Positions 34,370-43,584 of a DNA stretch of 64,000 nucleotides are shown here, piece by piece. Source of the DNA: Xenorhabdus lircayensis. GTDB lineage: Bacteria > Pseudomonadota > Gammaproteobacteria > Enterobacterales > Enterobacteriaceae. Positions within the stretch are counted from its first letter, which is position 1; every line of letters begins with the position of its first letter. Under the pieces are notes generated by a model. It was not told where the DNA came from. It worked only from the letters and a program-made list of their open reading frames with translations, and did not search any database. Where the stretch lies: positions 52,673 through 116,672 of the forward strand of contig NZ_JACOII010000039.1 in assembly GCF_016306625.1 (NCBI RefSeq), given 5' to 3'. Position numbers and translations under genes: made by a program.

Positions 34370-35351
34370 AGCTATAAACCCGTAACAATAAAAAAATATC
34401 AGGTGAAAACCAGCAGTAAACCTACCCATTTCAGGATATTAGGTTCTATTTTCTGCCAGCCATGAGCCGTGTAGTCAGGGGAAAAACGTCAGATAATGAC
34501 GGAATAAAAGGATGACAACACGGCATTGCCTGATCTGAGATTTCACGAAATAGTTAACAAATTCTGTTTGTTGGTTAACAACTAGATGATTGATCTAGAA
34601 TTTGTTATTTGTAAGGTTTTTTATTCCAACATAAAATCATTTATTGATCAATATAACTTTCGATATCAATCATTCTAAGTAAAACAGGGAGTGAGGGAGA
34701 AAAAGTGGGTTTAGTGGTATTAGGCGTTCTTATAATAGTTAAAATATGTTTTATTGCATTAATTTAATAAAAACAAATAGTTATCATTTTTCTTTATATT
34801 ATCTTGATATTCTCAAGTAGATCAAAATAAAAACAGCACAAAATATAAGAGAATATGATTGGTTAACATATTGTTATTATCTATTATTTACTTTCGTTTT
34901 CCTTTTTCTACACAGACGGTTTAATAATGTACAGTCATTGTTAAACCGTCACATGTAAAATTAATCTTTGCTGTTCATGGTCAACGATAATTGAAGCGTT
35001 ATTTTTAAAAGATTAAAAAATAGACAAGGAATAACATTGATAATTTATTATGTAAGAGAGGCAGCACTGTTCATTATGCTTGACAATTATTTATTGTTTT
35101 TTTTGTGATTTAGATATTATTTATATTCTGCAAAATTGCGCATAGGTCATATAATTACTAAAGTTGAAATTCTTTATGCAATAGACTAAAAAATGATCGC
35201 AAAATCATTATTAACTGATATTTATGTATCAGGGGAGACCTTATTGCCGTAAGAATGATAGGCATAATGATATTCTTATTATGTCGGTATTCTGTTCAAA
35301 CAGAAAGTGTGAAATTGGAGTAGTGCTAGATTCGTTTTATTGGAGATTGTC
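34370..35351. other. AT-rich non-coding region between the adhesin and the recombinase
   Basis: About 980 bp with no credible gene. It holds a 10-bp perfect inverted repeat, GACGGTTTAA / TTAAACCGTC, at 34915-34950. It also has a smaller dyad, CTAGAT / ATCTAG (34582-34598), and a TAAGAAT / ATTCTTA dyad (35250-35278). It must carry the adhesin promoter (minus) and the recombinase promoter (plus). Confidence 0.7.
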
Positions 35352-35945
35352 ATGAGAAAATACATCACACAAGACGAATGGAATCGTGTTTTTGCTGTAT
35401 TAACTAATTCTGTAAATAAAGAACGGGATCAGTGTTTGCTGTACTTAACTTATATTCATGGCCTACGTGTGAGTGAGTTGACTTCATTAAAAGTCTCCGA
35501 TATCGATTTCGCAGGAAAAACCATTTACATAAAGCGATTAAAAAATGGCTTTTCGACAACGCACCCTATCTCAGAAACGGAAAAAAATCTTATCTTAAAA
35601 TGGTTGCAAGTCAGAAATAGCAATACGGTATACCGAGACTCTTCATGGCTATTTCCTTCGCGCAAGGGAGGTAAATTATCACGCCAGTGGGTTCATGTAT
35701 TAATGGGAAGATATGGGGAGCAGGCTGGGTTATCCATCAAGTTGCACCCACATAAATTGCGACATTCTTGTGGATTTGAACTTGCTAATCAGGGGTTGGA
35801 TACCCGGCTGATTCAGGATTATTTGGGGCATCGCAATATACGCCATACTATGCACTATACCGCCAGCAATCCAGAGCGGTTTCAGAAAGTGTGGCAACGT
35901 AATCAAAAGCTGAAAATTGATGGTGGAAAATATCTTATATCTTAG
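35352..35945 (+). CDS. FimB/FimE-type tyrosine recombinase
   Basis: 197 residues from the ATG at 35352, with TGGAG seven bases upstream; a TTG four codons earlier is less likely. It is the size of the FimB/MrpI family, with only the catalytic domain. Active-site residues are Arg39 (HGLRVSEL), His134-Arg137 (HPHKLRHS), His160 (YLGHRNIRHT) and Tyr169 (HYTASN). Such enzymes invert short promoter segments next to fimbrial or surface genes. No fimbrial operon is here; the nearest surface gene is the inverse autotransporter, about 1 kb away and divergent. Confidence 0.92.
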   Translation: MRKYITQDEWNRVFAVLTNSVNKERDQCLLYLTYIHGLRVSELTSLKVSDIDFAGKTIYIKRLKNGFSTTHPISETEKNLILKWLQVRNSNTVYRDSSWLFPSRKGGKLSRQWVHVLMGRYGEQAGLSIKLHPHKLRHSCGFELANQGLDTRLIQDYLGHRNIRHTMHYTASNPERFQKVWQRNQKLKIDGGKYLIS

Positions 35946-36078
35946 TAATTTATTGATTTTAAGTATATTTTATGATAGGGCTTGTGCCTTTTTCCACAAT
36001 AGACTTATCAAATTTTATCTTCAAATCGTGCATATTGCCTGAATAGGGTAAATATCCTATCGATATATAGAAAAGCAG

Positions 36079-36112
36079 ACCGGAAAGATCACAGTGATCT
36101 GTCCGGTTTTTA
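36079..36112 (+). terminator. Terminator downstream of the recombinase
   Basis: ACCGGA...AGATCA / TGATCT...TCCGGT two-part stem with a three-base loop and a following T-run. Confidence 0.8.
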
Positions 36113-37020
36113 CTATTCTCCAGTTCTCCAGCAAAATCATAACAACGTAATGGGGATAAGAATGATAATTCTTATCCAAAAAATAATTTATTTTCTGCTG
36201 TTAACTATTTTATTGACCATATTCTATATGGTGATGATTTTTATTTTTTACGTGAAATTTAATAATACACAAGAAATATTTATTTTTTATTTTGTCCTAA
36301 TGTCAAGTTAACGAGTCTTTATTGCTAAAAAATACCTGATTGGAATTCATGACACGACAAAATGGTACTCATTTATTCTGCCAGGTTAATGTATAAACAC
36401 TTGTTGTAATAATTATAAAATTTTAATGTGCAATTTTATTGCATAAGAAAACCTTATCCTGAGAGTTAATTTCATTACTTTGTTCCTTACAAATATCTAT
36501 TTTTAATAAAAATGGGAATTAATATTAATCTATCTTAAAAAGAAACAATTGCAATTAATATAATTACTATTTGTTATCGAAATAGTCCGGTTTTTTCATA
36601 AGCCCACTTTTTTATTTCCTTATTAAGTTAAGTTACATAAATATTTCTTAACTAATTGTTTTGTAAATTACTATTTTTAATTTAAATGATGATATATTAA
36701 ATACTTTGTTTTGATGGAAATATAATGCTGATATTATGGTATTTTTTATTGTGTATATATTATTAATTGGCATTAATCTGATTTATGTCGATATTTATAA
36801 CTATATTGAGGGTGGTTTGGCTGAGAAGTGCTAAAATTTGGGTGGTGTTTAATATTTAGACTGAATTGGGCTGTTTGGTGTTTTTTGATGGGAATTTTCT
36901 TTTTGTCAGTGATCAGGCGCACTGATTTCTAAAAAGAATCTTACTCCGTAGTGTCACACTATGTCGTTAATTTTATAGAGACCTTTGACCTGATAGTACG
37001 CTTGAGGCTTACAGAACATA
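36113..37020. other. Very AT-rich non-coding region upstream of hlyD
   Basis: About 900 bp without a supportable gene. It contains a perfect palindrome, GGATAAGAAT / ATTCTTATCC, at 36154-36177 and an ACCATAT / ATATGGT dyad at 36216-36232. Long A/T tracts suggest an H-NS-silenced promoter region for the export operon. No invertible-element repeats of useful length were found by eye. Confidence 0.6.
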
Positions 37021-37992
37021 ATGAAGAAAAGAACACTTTTCACAATATTACTAATTATTTTCCTGATCGCAATGGCAGTGCTTTTCCGTTCCCACAACCA
37101 AGAGCTGTTATTGCAAGGAGAAGTCGATGCGCCAGAAATCATCGTTGCTTCCAAAGCCACTGGTCGGGTCGTTAAACTCAATGTTGAGCGAGGAGATGAT
37201 GTCAACGCTGGGCAACTGATGGTAAGCCTTGACAGTCCTGAACTGGTCGCCAAAGTCGCTGCGGCGCAAGCTGCTCGTGATCAGGCTAAGGCAAAACTTG
37301 AATTATCCCTGCATGGGACACGTGAGGAAAGTATTCGCAATTTAGAGGCTACCCTTGCACAGTCTCAGTCAGGGTACAAGAACGCACAACGTGAATTTGA
37401 TCGTTTCAGCAATATGTCAACCAGAGGTTATATATCTACCAGTGAACTGGATAATGCGCGCAATGCACGGGATATTGCCTACCAAAAAATGCTGGGGGCT
37501 AAAGCAGAGTTGGATGCAGGGAAAAACGGAGATCGTATCGAATTACGACAACAGTATCAGGCGGCATTGAATGAAGTAGAAGAAAAGCTGCGTGAATTGA
37601 AAATCCAGAACGATGATCTACAGGTAAAAGCCCCCGTTGATGGTGAAGTCGGGCCACTGCCAGCAGAAGTTGGCCAACTTTTTAATGCCAATAGTCCATT
37701 GGTGACATTGGTGCGTATCCCACAGGCTTACTTTGTCTATAACCTGCGCGAAGATATTCTGGCGAAAGTTCGCAAGGGTGACAAAATTAAACTGCGTGTA
37801 CCCGCACTGGACAACAAAGAGATTGAGGCTGAAATCCGCTATATCGCGCCAATGGGAGATTATGCGACAAAACGTGCAACCCGTGCTACGGGGGATTTTG
37901 ACCTGAGAACGTTTGAGATCCGGTTATACCCATTGCAACCCGTTGATGGGTTACGTCCTGGCATGAGCGCATTGTGGCTTTGGAATAAGTAA
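37021..37992 (+). CDS. HlyD-family membrane fusion protein
   Basis: 323 residues. An N-terminal membrane anchor (about 5-22) precedes a biotinyl-lipoyl half-motif (IIVASKATGRVVKLNVERGD). A coiled-coil hairpin (about 85-200) and the second lipoyl half (LQVKAPVDGEVGPLPAEVGQ) follow, and the beta-barrel closes the protein. It is the periplasmic adaptor of the two ABC-2 permeases behind it, similar in layout to E. coli YhiI-YhhJ systems. The substrate is unknown. Confidence 0.9.
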   Translation: MKKRTLFTILLIIFLIAMAVLFRSHNQELLLQGEVDAPEIIVASKATGRVVKLNVERGDDVNAGQLMVSLDSPELVAKVAAAQAARDQAKAKLELSLHGTREESIRNLEATLAQSQSGYKNAQREFDRFSNMSTRGYISTSELDNARNARDIAYQKMLGAKAELDAGKNGDRIELRQQYQAALNEVEEKLRELKIQNDDLQVKAPVDGEVGPLPAEVGQLFNANSPLVTLVRIPQAYFVYNLREDILAKVRKGDKIKLRVPALDNKEIEAEIRYIAPMGDYATKRATRATGDFDLRTFEIRLYPLQPVDGLRPGMSALWLWNK

Positions 37993-38004
37993 GGTGGCGG
38001 CCTG

Positions 38005-39150
38005 ATGAACAGAAAAGCCGCGTGGAGCAGTTTTGAACTGGAGTTTACACGAGAACTCAGGGCTGCACTTCACAGCCCGATTTTTCACTGGCTGAGTTGG
38101 TTGTTCCCTCTGTTGCTGTTTATCCTAATCAGTGCAAATTTTTCGGAAGGAACGCTGTTCAACTTACCTGTTTCGGTGGTAGACAATGATCAGAGTACTC
38201 TGTCCCGTACATTGAGTCGTAACTTAAATGCCGCACCCCATGCGGATATCAAATCTTATGACAATAACCTGACAGAATCTTTGGAGCGCCTGAGCAGTGC
38301 TCAGGATTATGCGTTGCTTTATTTCCCTGAGAATTTTGAAAAAGATGCCTTAAGTGGAAAGCAACCTGCGGTGAGCATGTATTACAATGCGTTGTTTTAT
38401 GGTGCAGGGCGTTACTCAATTCAAGATTTCAGCGGATTGATGGCGGAAACGAATGCAAAATATCGTGCAATTATTGCTTCCGAAATAGGTCGGCAGCTTC
38501 CCCCTCTAGCTAAAGCCACCATGTCCTATGACAGCCTGTTTAACGCCAGCGGCAGTTATATTTATTACCAACAATTTGCGGCGATCATCCATCTATTACA
38601 GCTTTTCGTGGTGACATGCACCATTTACACAATGGCCAGAGGAAAGCAGCTCTTGAGCACAAAATCTTTCGTGGGGGCATTATTGGGAAAATTGGTGCCT
38701 TATACCCTGATTTTCACACTGTTACTGATGGTGGAAATCACGGCACTGGTTGTTTTTTCTGATGCAAAAGTGACGGGCAATCCGTTGTACATGCCGATTG
38801 TTGGTTTTTTCTATGTCATTGCTGCGCAAAGCATTGGTCTACTGCTGTTTACCTTCACCAGCAGCGCAATAACCGCCTACTCCTTGATTGGGATGTTAGT
38901 CAGTATCGCGATGACTTTTTCTGGCATGGTGGTGCCTGAGCTATCAATGGTCTTGCCGGCAAGGATTATTTCTAATCTTGAACCATTAACTCATGCTTTG
39001 AATGCCATGTTTGATATCTTCCTGCGGGAAGTATCACTACAGATTATCCTGCATGTTTGCCTGATATTGCTGATCTATCCTGCGGTCTGTGGCTTCTTGA
39101 TCCGCAATCGCCTGTGGAAGCGACTTAACCAATCAGAAGGAGCCGCATGA
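38005..39150 (+). CDS. ABC-2 type permease 1 of an HlyD-linked exporter
   Basis: 381 residues. One N-terminal transmembrane helix (FHWLSWLFPLLLFILI) is followed by a periplasmic domain of about 140 residues (VVDNDQSTLSRTLSRNL) and five C-terminal helices, the ABC2_membrane_3 (YhhJ/YbhR) pattern. It starts 12 bp after hlyD and overlaps the next gene by four bases. No ATP-binding domain is fused to it. Confidence 0.88.
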   Translation: MNRKAAWSSFELEFTRELRAALHSPIFHWLSWLFPLLLFILISANFSEGTLFNLPVSVVDNDQSTLSRTLSRNLNAAPHADIKSYDNNLTESLERLSSAQDYALLYFPENFEKDALSGKQPAVSMYYNALFYGAGRYSIQDFSGLMAETNAKYRAIIASEIGRQLPPLAKATMSYDSLFNASGSYIYYQQFAAIIHLLQLFVVTCTIYTMARGKQLLSTKSFVGALLGKLVPYTLIFTLLLMVEITALVVFSDAKVTGNPLYMPIVGFFYVIAAQSIGLLLFTFTSSAITAYSLIGMLVSIAMTFSGMVVPELSMVLPARIISNLEPLTHALNAMFDIFLREVSLQIILHVCLILLIYPAVCGFLIRNRLWKRLNQSEGAA

Positions 39151-40349
39151 TGCTGGGTAATGGACAAGTAAATTGGAAATTGTACTGGCAGACATTTCGC
39201 AACGTATTTCTGGGCATGCTGGAAAAGCCCATGTGGTTATTATTGATCGTTTCGTTGTGTGTGATGAGTTTGGTCTACGTTCGTCCTTCCTTGTGGGACT
39301 TACCTGTTGCGGTGATCGATCAGGATAACAGCCATGCGAGCCGCGCGCTGATCCGCCATATCGATTCTACGGCGAAAGTTGAAACCCAAAGCTATAACAA
39401 TCTCGGTGATGCCCGTCGTGACATGCTACAGCGAGAAATCTTTGCCATTATTATCGTACCTATGGGTTTTGAAAAACATTTGCTGAATGGGCAAAACGTG
39501 ACAGTTCCCGTTTATGGGGATGCCACCAATCGCCTTGCCAATGGGCAAATCCAGCAAGATTTGGCGTTGGCCTATCAGCAACTCTTGTCAGAGTATAACG
39601 GCGTACTGCTTTTGAAAGCGGGTTTTAGCATAGAGCAGGTGAAAATCTTGCTGCAACCTATTCGAGGAGAAACCATCGGATTATTTAATCCGGGTGTCAG
39701 CTATGCCGCGATAGTGTTTCCTGGTTTGTTGGTCATGTTGTTGCAGCATTCCTTATTAATTGCCTGTATTCGCGCCAGTATTGCCATACGTGGCACGCCT
39801 AAAGGCAATCCGCCGCTCCCCGTCTATTTGGGGGCATTGTCTGCCTTGATCCCCATTTGGCTGTTCCTGTCGGTGATCTTTTTTGTCCTGTGGCCGTGGG
39901 TGTTGGGGTATCGACAAGATGCACCGATTTACCTCGTGCTGCTACTGACATTCCCATTCCTGTTGGCAGTATTGGGGCTGGGCAAATTGGTCACAGAGTG
40001 CCTGCGCAGCGTGGAAATGATCTACCTGACACTGGCCTTTATTACTACACCTATCTTCTATATTTCAGGCACGATTTGGCCGCTTCAGGCGATGCCAGAT
40101 TGGGTAAGAGTGGTTTCATCGGCTTTGCCATCCACATGGGCGACAAAAGCGATCGCAGGGGTCAACCAAATGGGGTTGTCATTGCACAGTGTGTTTCAGG
40201 ATATCGGCATGATGCTGCTTCTTGGCGTAATGTATATGATCTTGGGCATTTTTGTCGGTATGTTGCGTAATGGGGAATGGCGGGATACCGGCCAGCGCAT
40301 TAAGCGGTTTTTACCTACAAGGGGAAAAACCGAGCAGGCTGATAGCTAA
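39147..40349 (+). CDS. ABC-2 type permease 2 of an HlyD-linked exporter
   Basis: 400 residues with the same topology as the previous gene. The parallel periplasmic opening VIDQDNSHASRALIRHI indicates that the two are paralogous half-transporters. The ATG overlaps the end of permease 1 (ATGATG start region). No ATPase gene follows within the operon, so the energising subunit must come from elsewhere or be lost. Confidence 0.88.
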   Translation: MMLGNGQVNWKLYWQTFRNVFLGMLEKPMWLLLIVSLCVMSLVYVRPSLWDLPVAVIDQDNSHASRALIRHIDSTAKVETQSYNNLGDARRDMLQREIFAIIIVPMGFEKHLLNGQNVTVPVYGDATNRLANGQIQQDLALAYQQLLSEYNGVLLLKAGFSIEQVKILLQPIRGETIGLFNPGVSYAAIVFPGLLVMLLQHSLLIACIRASIAIRGTPKGNPPLPVYLGALSALIPIWLFLSVIFFVLWPWVLGYRQDAPIYLVLLLTFPFLLAVLGLGKLVTECLRSVEMIYLTLAFITTPIFYISGTIWPLQAMPDWVRVVSSALPSTWATKAIAGVNQMGLSLHSVFQDIGMMLLLGVMYMILGIFVGMLRNGEWRDTGQRIKRFLPTRGKTEQADS

Positions 40350-40719
40350 TATTGATATTGAATCATTGTGGGAAAATAACTGTGGGGAAATATCTGTCAC
40401 CCATGCAGGCTGTTTCCCCTATCTCCTGTGTTTCTTTCACTGTACCAGCGACAACTGTAGTGAGCCAAATAATGAAATATATTGATTTGGGGCAGTTTCC
40501 GTGCAAATGTCACAGGGGTATGCTGGTCATCATGTAGGGTTGTCATGTACGACTGCCATGGACAACGCCCTCATGTTCAAAAAAATGACTTTTTCCGGAG
40601 TTTGTTTTGTGGACGTTTTGTGATAAGGAATTTATTATCGATTCTTGATGTAGGATCGGGAAATACAGCAGGATTTTGGCAGAATAGCACGTCACTTTGC
40701 ACGAAAAGGAGTCTGAGCT
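40350..40719. other. Intergenic region upstream of ubiT
   Basis: About 370 bp with no convincing gene on either strand. In E. coli the divergent ubiU-ubiV (yhbUV) pair begins here; no trace of their peptidase U32 motifs could be read. Confidence 0.5.
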
Positions 40720-41100
40720 GTGTTAGATAAAATCCACTCCCATTTGGTAAATCAAGGGACTGCATTACTGCGTTTCCCATTGAAAACGACCCCTTTTGTC
40801 TTACAGTGTCAGGCGCTGGAACAGTTTCTTGGTTGGCAATTTCGAGAGGCATTGGCTGAAGGGGAACTGGAGTTTTTGGCTGCTCGCTGGGAGAATCCTG
40901 ATACACTGTTTTTTCAGCGTCGTTTACAGATTGAAGGAAACACAGAATTGGGACTGCATGTGAAAAATCTGACGGATTCCATTGAACTGGAGTCTATGCC
41001 ATCCATTCTTCGCTTTGGTTTATTGCGTCTGGCTGAATTTATCAAAGCGGGACAGAAAGAGGGCGCCGATCAGCACGATCGCGCGTTATCGCCATGTTAA
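40720..41100 (+). CDS. ubiT: UbiT (YhbT) with internal deletion of the SCP2 core
   Basis: 126 residues starting at GTG (LDKIHSHLVNQGTALLRFPL). UbiT is the SCP2-domain lipid-binding protein needed for oxygen-independent ubiquinone synthesis with UbiUV. The N-terminal 53 residues (to GELEFL) and the C-terminal part (NPDTLFFQRRLQIEG to the end) follow E. coli UbiT closely. The ~47 residues between them in the 174-residue E. coli protein are missing, in frame. That removes most of the SCP2 fold, so function is doubtful. It overlaps yhbS by seven bases. Confidence 0.85.
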   Translation: MLDKIHSHLVNQGTALLRFPLKTTPFVLQCQALEQFLGWQFREALAEGELEFLAARWENPDTLFFQRRLQIEGNTELGLHVKNLTDSIELESMPSILRFGLLRLAEFIKAGQKEGADQHDRALSPC

Positions 41101-41612
41101 TCAGGGTCGAAATTCCGGTCGATGCTGCGGGGATTGATCGCTTGCTGCGTCAATCTTTTGAGACATCGGCAGAAGCTGAGTTAATTAATCAATTAAGAGA
41201 AGATGGTTTGTTGACACTGGGCATTGTTGCGACTGACGATGAAGGTCATGTAGTTGGCTATGCCGGTTTCATGCCAGTTGATATCAATGGTGAAGATCAC
41301 CAGTGGGTTGGTCTGGCACCATTGGCGGTGGATGAACAATACCGTCATCATGGGCTTAGTGAAAAATTGGTTTATGAAGGGCTGGATAGCTTAAATGAGT
41401 TTGGATATGGAGCGGTTGTGGTATTAGGGGATCCCGCGTACTACCACCGTTTTGGTTTCAATCTTGCCAATGAATATCAATTGTATTGCCAGTGGCCTGA
41501 TTGTGAAGATTATTTCCTGATCTACACACTGGCTGATATTTCACTGGGAGATTGTCATGGTCTGGTTACTTATCCCCCTCATTTTGAGAATTTATGGTCG
41601 CTGTCTGGGTGA
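41094..41612 (+). CDS. yhbS: GNAT-family N-acetyltransferase YhbS
   Basis: 172 residues (167 in E. coli). It begins [20 protein letters not shown] and holds the acetyl-CoA region [20 protein letters not shown], with [11 protein letters not shown] later. Substrate unknown. It overlaps ubiT upstream and converges with yhbQ, their ends overlapping by 47 bp. Confidence 0.93.
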   Translation: MLIRVEIPVDAAGIDRLLRQSFETSAEAELINQLREDGLLTLGIVATDDEGHVVGYAGFMPVDINGEDHQWVGLAPLAVDEQYRHHGLSEKLVYEGLDSLNEFGYGAVVVLGDPAYYHRFGFNLANEYQLYCQWPDCEDYFLIYTLADISLGDCHGLVTYPPHFENLWSLSG

Positions 41613-41952
41613 TTGCTTCTTGAGGGTTCGCTGATTGGGCGAAAAACTTCTCAGATAAACCGATGGTTATCAAATAAGTCGTTATACAGAGAGGCTGATT
41701 TATAATCAGCCTCTCTTTTTGTTGTTTACGGAGTCTTTTCACGCGATATTCTACCTTCAACGCCACTCCCCGATCTCTTACCAAACTTTGATAGACCAGC
41801 GTCAATGGCCCTTTTCCCTTTAGAAATTTTGCGCCTTTTCCAGATGCATGCTGCATAAATCGACGAGATATATCGGTGGTGATTCCGGTATACAAGGAGC
41901 CATTTTTTGTTCTGATCAGGTAGATATACCAATTAGATACTTTAATATTCAT
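41566..41952 (-). CDS. yhbQ: GIY-YIG domain protein YhbQ with extended C-terminus
   Basis: 128 residues against 100 in E. coli. The GIY-YIG nuclease fold ([49 protein letters not shown]) ends near residue 82. The remaining ~46 residues are unlike the family. They are read through a terminator hairpin and into the 3' end of yhbS, as if the normal stop was lost. In E. coli it is a small DNA-nicking/repair-type protein. Confidence 0.85.
   Translation of the reverse strand: MNIKVSNWYIYLIRTKNGSLYTGITTDISRRFMQHASGKGAKFLKGKGPLTLVYQSLVRDRGVALKVEYRVKRLRKQQKERLIINQPLCITTYLITIGLSEKFFAQSANPQEAITQTATINSQNEGDK
41688..41721 (+). terminator. Terminator of ubiT-yhbS, inside the yhbQ reading frame
   Basis: AGAGAGGCTGATT / AATCAGCCTCTCT stem followed by T5. 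It lies 76 bp past the yhbS stop and within codons ~78-88 of yhbQ on the opposite strand. Confidence 0.85.
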
Positions 41953-42223
41953 TATTTATTTTTAATGATTTTCATTGTTTGATTACCATGTGAAATTAAT
42001 GTGTTGTTTGATTATGGGCTGAATTTTTGGTGTTTTATCAAGGTAACTTGATGAATTATTTTAAAATATATGCAATTTGGCAAGTAATGATAGTGTTTTT
42101 TATTCAAAATAATTGAAAAATTATAGCAAGAATTGCTAATTATCATTTTCTAAGCAGGCGTATAACATGATCCACATCACAAGGGGATAGACCCTATTTT
42201 AAGAGTAAACAGAGGATCGAAAG

Positions 42224-42475
42224 ATGAAAGTTGTAAAAAATATCGTAGCTATTTTAGCATTAGGTGCTATTTCATTTGGTTCACTTGCCGCTACTGAAGT
42301 TAAAGATACTAAAGGTGATAAAATTGGTGTTGTCTCAGTTACTGGTGCAGCTACACTAGATAGCCTGACCGAAGAGTTATCCAAAAAAGCTGACAAAGCT
42401 GGTGCAGCCTATTTCCGTGTTATTTTTGCAAATGGTCAAAATAAACTCAATGGAGTTGCTGAAATCTATAAATAA
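42224..42475 (+). CDS. DUF1471 (YhcN/BhsA/McbA) small periplasmic stress protein
   Basis: 83 residues. The signal peptide MKVVKNIVAILALGAISFGS ends after SLAA. The mature DUF1471 fold follows (KIGVVSVTGAATLDSLTEEL, KADKAGAAYFRVI, GVAEIYK). Members respond to acid, peroxide or biofilm cues in E. coli. AGAGGATCGAAAG gives a good ribosome site. The upstream 270 bp (41953-42223) are AT-rich promoter DNA. Confidence 0.9.
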   Translation: MKVVKNIVAILALGAISFGSLAATEVKDTKGDKIGVVSVTGAATLDSLTEELSKKADKAGAAYFRVIFANGQNKLNGVAEIYK

Positions 42476-42591
42476 TTTATAGTGTTTCCATATAATCCTC
42501 TTGGTTTATCTAGTCAAATTCAGAGCACGTAACCGGACAAAGTTCAGTCGTGTTCTGTTAGTGGTAGATTAAAATAACGGCATGGAACTAT

Positions 42592-43023
42592 ATGGACTTA
42601 AATAAAAAAAATTTAATTATTTGCCAATATCTCACCAAACAACATGTATTCACGCTTTGCACTTCCTCAACCCAAGATTTATGGTGTGCGAGTTGCTTTT
42701 ATGTCTTTGATGCCGATAGCATGGTATTTTGGTTTATGACTGAATCTGACACCCGTCACGGTCAGATGATGAAAAAAAATCCTGTCGTTGCAGGTACTGT
42801 GGCTGGTCAAACACGTAACATTGCTCAAATCAAGGGCATCCAATTTCGCGGTGAAGTGATTCTGTTGGCAGGTGAAGCCGAAACTGTTGCCAGAGCACGT
42901 TACTGCCGCCGTTTTCCGATCGCGCTAACAGCCAAATCTCCTATCTGGCAACTCAATCTGAATGAAATAAAAATGGTGGATAATACCCTCGGTTTTGGCA
43001 AAAAATTGCATTGGCAGCGTTAA
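42592..43023 (+). CDS. yhbP: YhbP/UPF0306 family protein
   Basis: 143 residues of split-barrel FMN-binding-like fold, typical of YhbP ([48 protein letters not shown]). Biochemical role unknown. It is placed near yhbQ as in E. coli. Confidence 0.9.
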   Translation: MDLNKKNLIICQYLTKQHVFTLCTSSTQDLWCASCFYVFDADSMVFWFMTESDTRHGQMMKKNPVVAGTVAGQTRNIAQIKGIQFRGEVILLAGEAETVARARYCRRFPIALTAKSPIWQLNLNEIKMVDNTLGFGKKLHWQR

Positions 43024-43031
43024 TGCCTCTT

Positions 43032-43090
43032 TATTCAGTACATTGTCATTCAGTACATTGTCATTCAGTGCATCGTCATCCAGTTATAGT
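43032..43090 (+). repeat. 15-bp tandem repeat (about 3.6 copies) after yhbP
   Basis: The unit CATTCAGTACATTGT occurs as copies starting at 43032, 43047 and 43062, then a decayed partial copy. It is non-coding and lies between convergent yhbP and nrdG. Confidence 0.85.
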
Positions 43091-43115
43091 AGTTCGTGGA
43101 TATTATCATTATTCG

Positions 43116-43580
43116 TCATCGCAAATAGTGGATGACCTGATTATGGCTGCCCCGCCAAATTAACGTGGGGTTATACAACGCTTGTTCAAATTTCCCATCC
43201 ACCAACACATGGATATAGCTGATAACTTCTTGCTGAATATCGTTTAATTCATTGAGGACATAGCCTGTCCATAGCCAGATATCCTTATCTGGGCACTCTT
43301 CTTTTACACGCTTAACCAGTTGCAGTATGGCGGGGACATTATGGGGATGCAGGGGATCGCCGCCGGATAATGATAAACCTTGTCGTTTAATGCGCTGATC
43401 TTTCAGATCAGCGATGATTTGATTTTCCATCACCAGCGTAAAAGGCTGACCTGAATCAACCCGCCACGTATTTTGGTTGTAGCAACCACGGCATTGATGC
43501 AAACAGCCTGACACGAACAGCGTACAGCGGGTTCCAGAGCCATTCACCACATCAACCGAATAATATTGATGATAATTCAT
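43116..43580 (-). CDS. nrdG: Anaerobic ribonucleotide reductase-activating protein
   Basis: 154 residues from the ATG at 43580, matching E. coli (MNYHQYYSVDVVNGSGTRCT). An ATG at 43601 would overlap nrdD and adds seven residues. The radical-SAM motif CLHQCRGC binds the 4Fe-4S cluster that generates the NrdD glycyl radical. GGDPLHPHN is the SAM-binding region. It lies 4 bp after the nrdD stop. Confidence 0.96.
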   Translation of the reverse strand: MNYHQYYSVDVVNGSGTRCTLFVSGCLHQCRGCYNQNTWRVDSGQPFTLVMENQIIADLKDQRIKRQGLSLSGGDPLHPHNVPAILQLVKRVKEECPDKDIWLWTGYVLNELNDIQQEVISYIHVLVDGKFEQALYNPTLIWRGSHNQVIHYLR

Positions 43581-43584
43581 GGCA

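Noticed and set aside
34551..34587. GTTAACAA repeats upstream of the adhesin as invertible-switch ends
   Set aside because: The two copies are only 25 bp apart, and their inverted pairing has a bulge. They are too close and too short for a FimB-type switch.
40352..40537. Small open frame after the second permease as a ubiU or ubiV remnant
   Set aside because: No U32 peptidase motif could be read and the direction does not fit the usual divergent arrangement.
43032..43090. Short regularly spaced repeats as a possible CRISPR array
   Set aside because: The 15-bp units are directly contiguous, with no spacers, and no cas genes are present. It is a plain tandem repeat.
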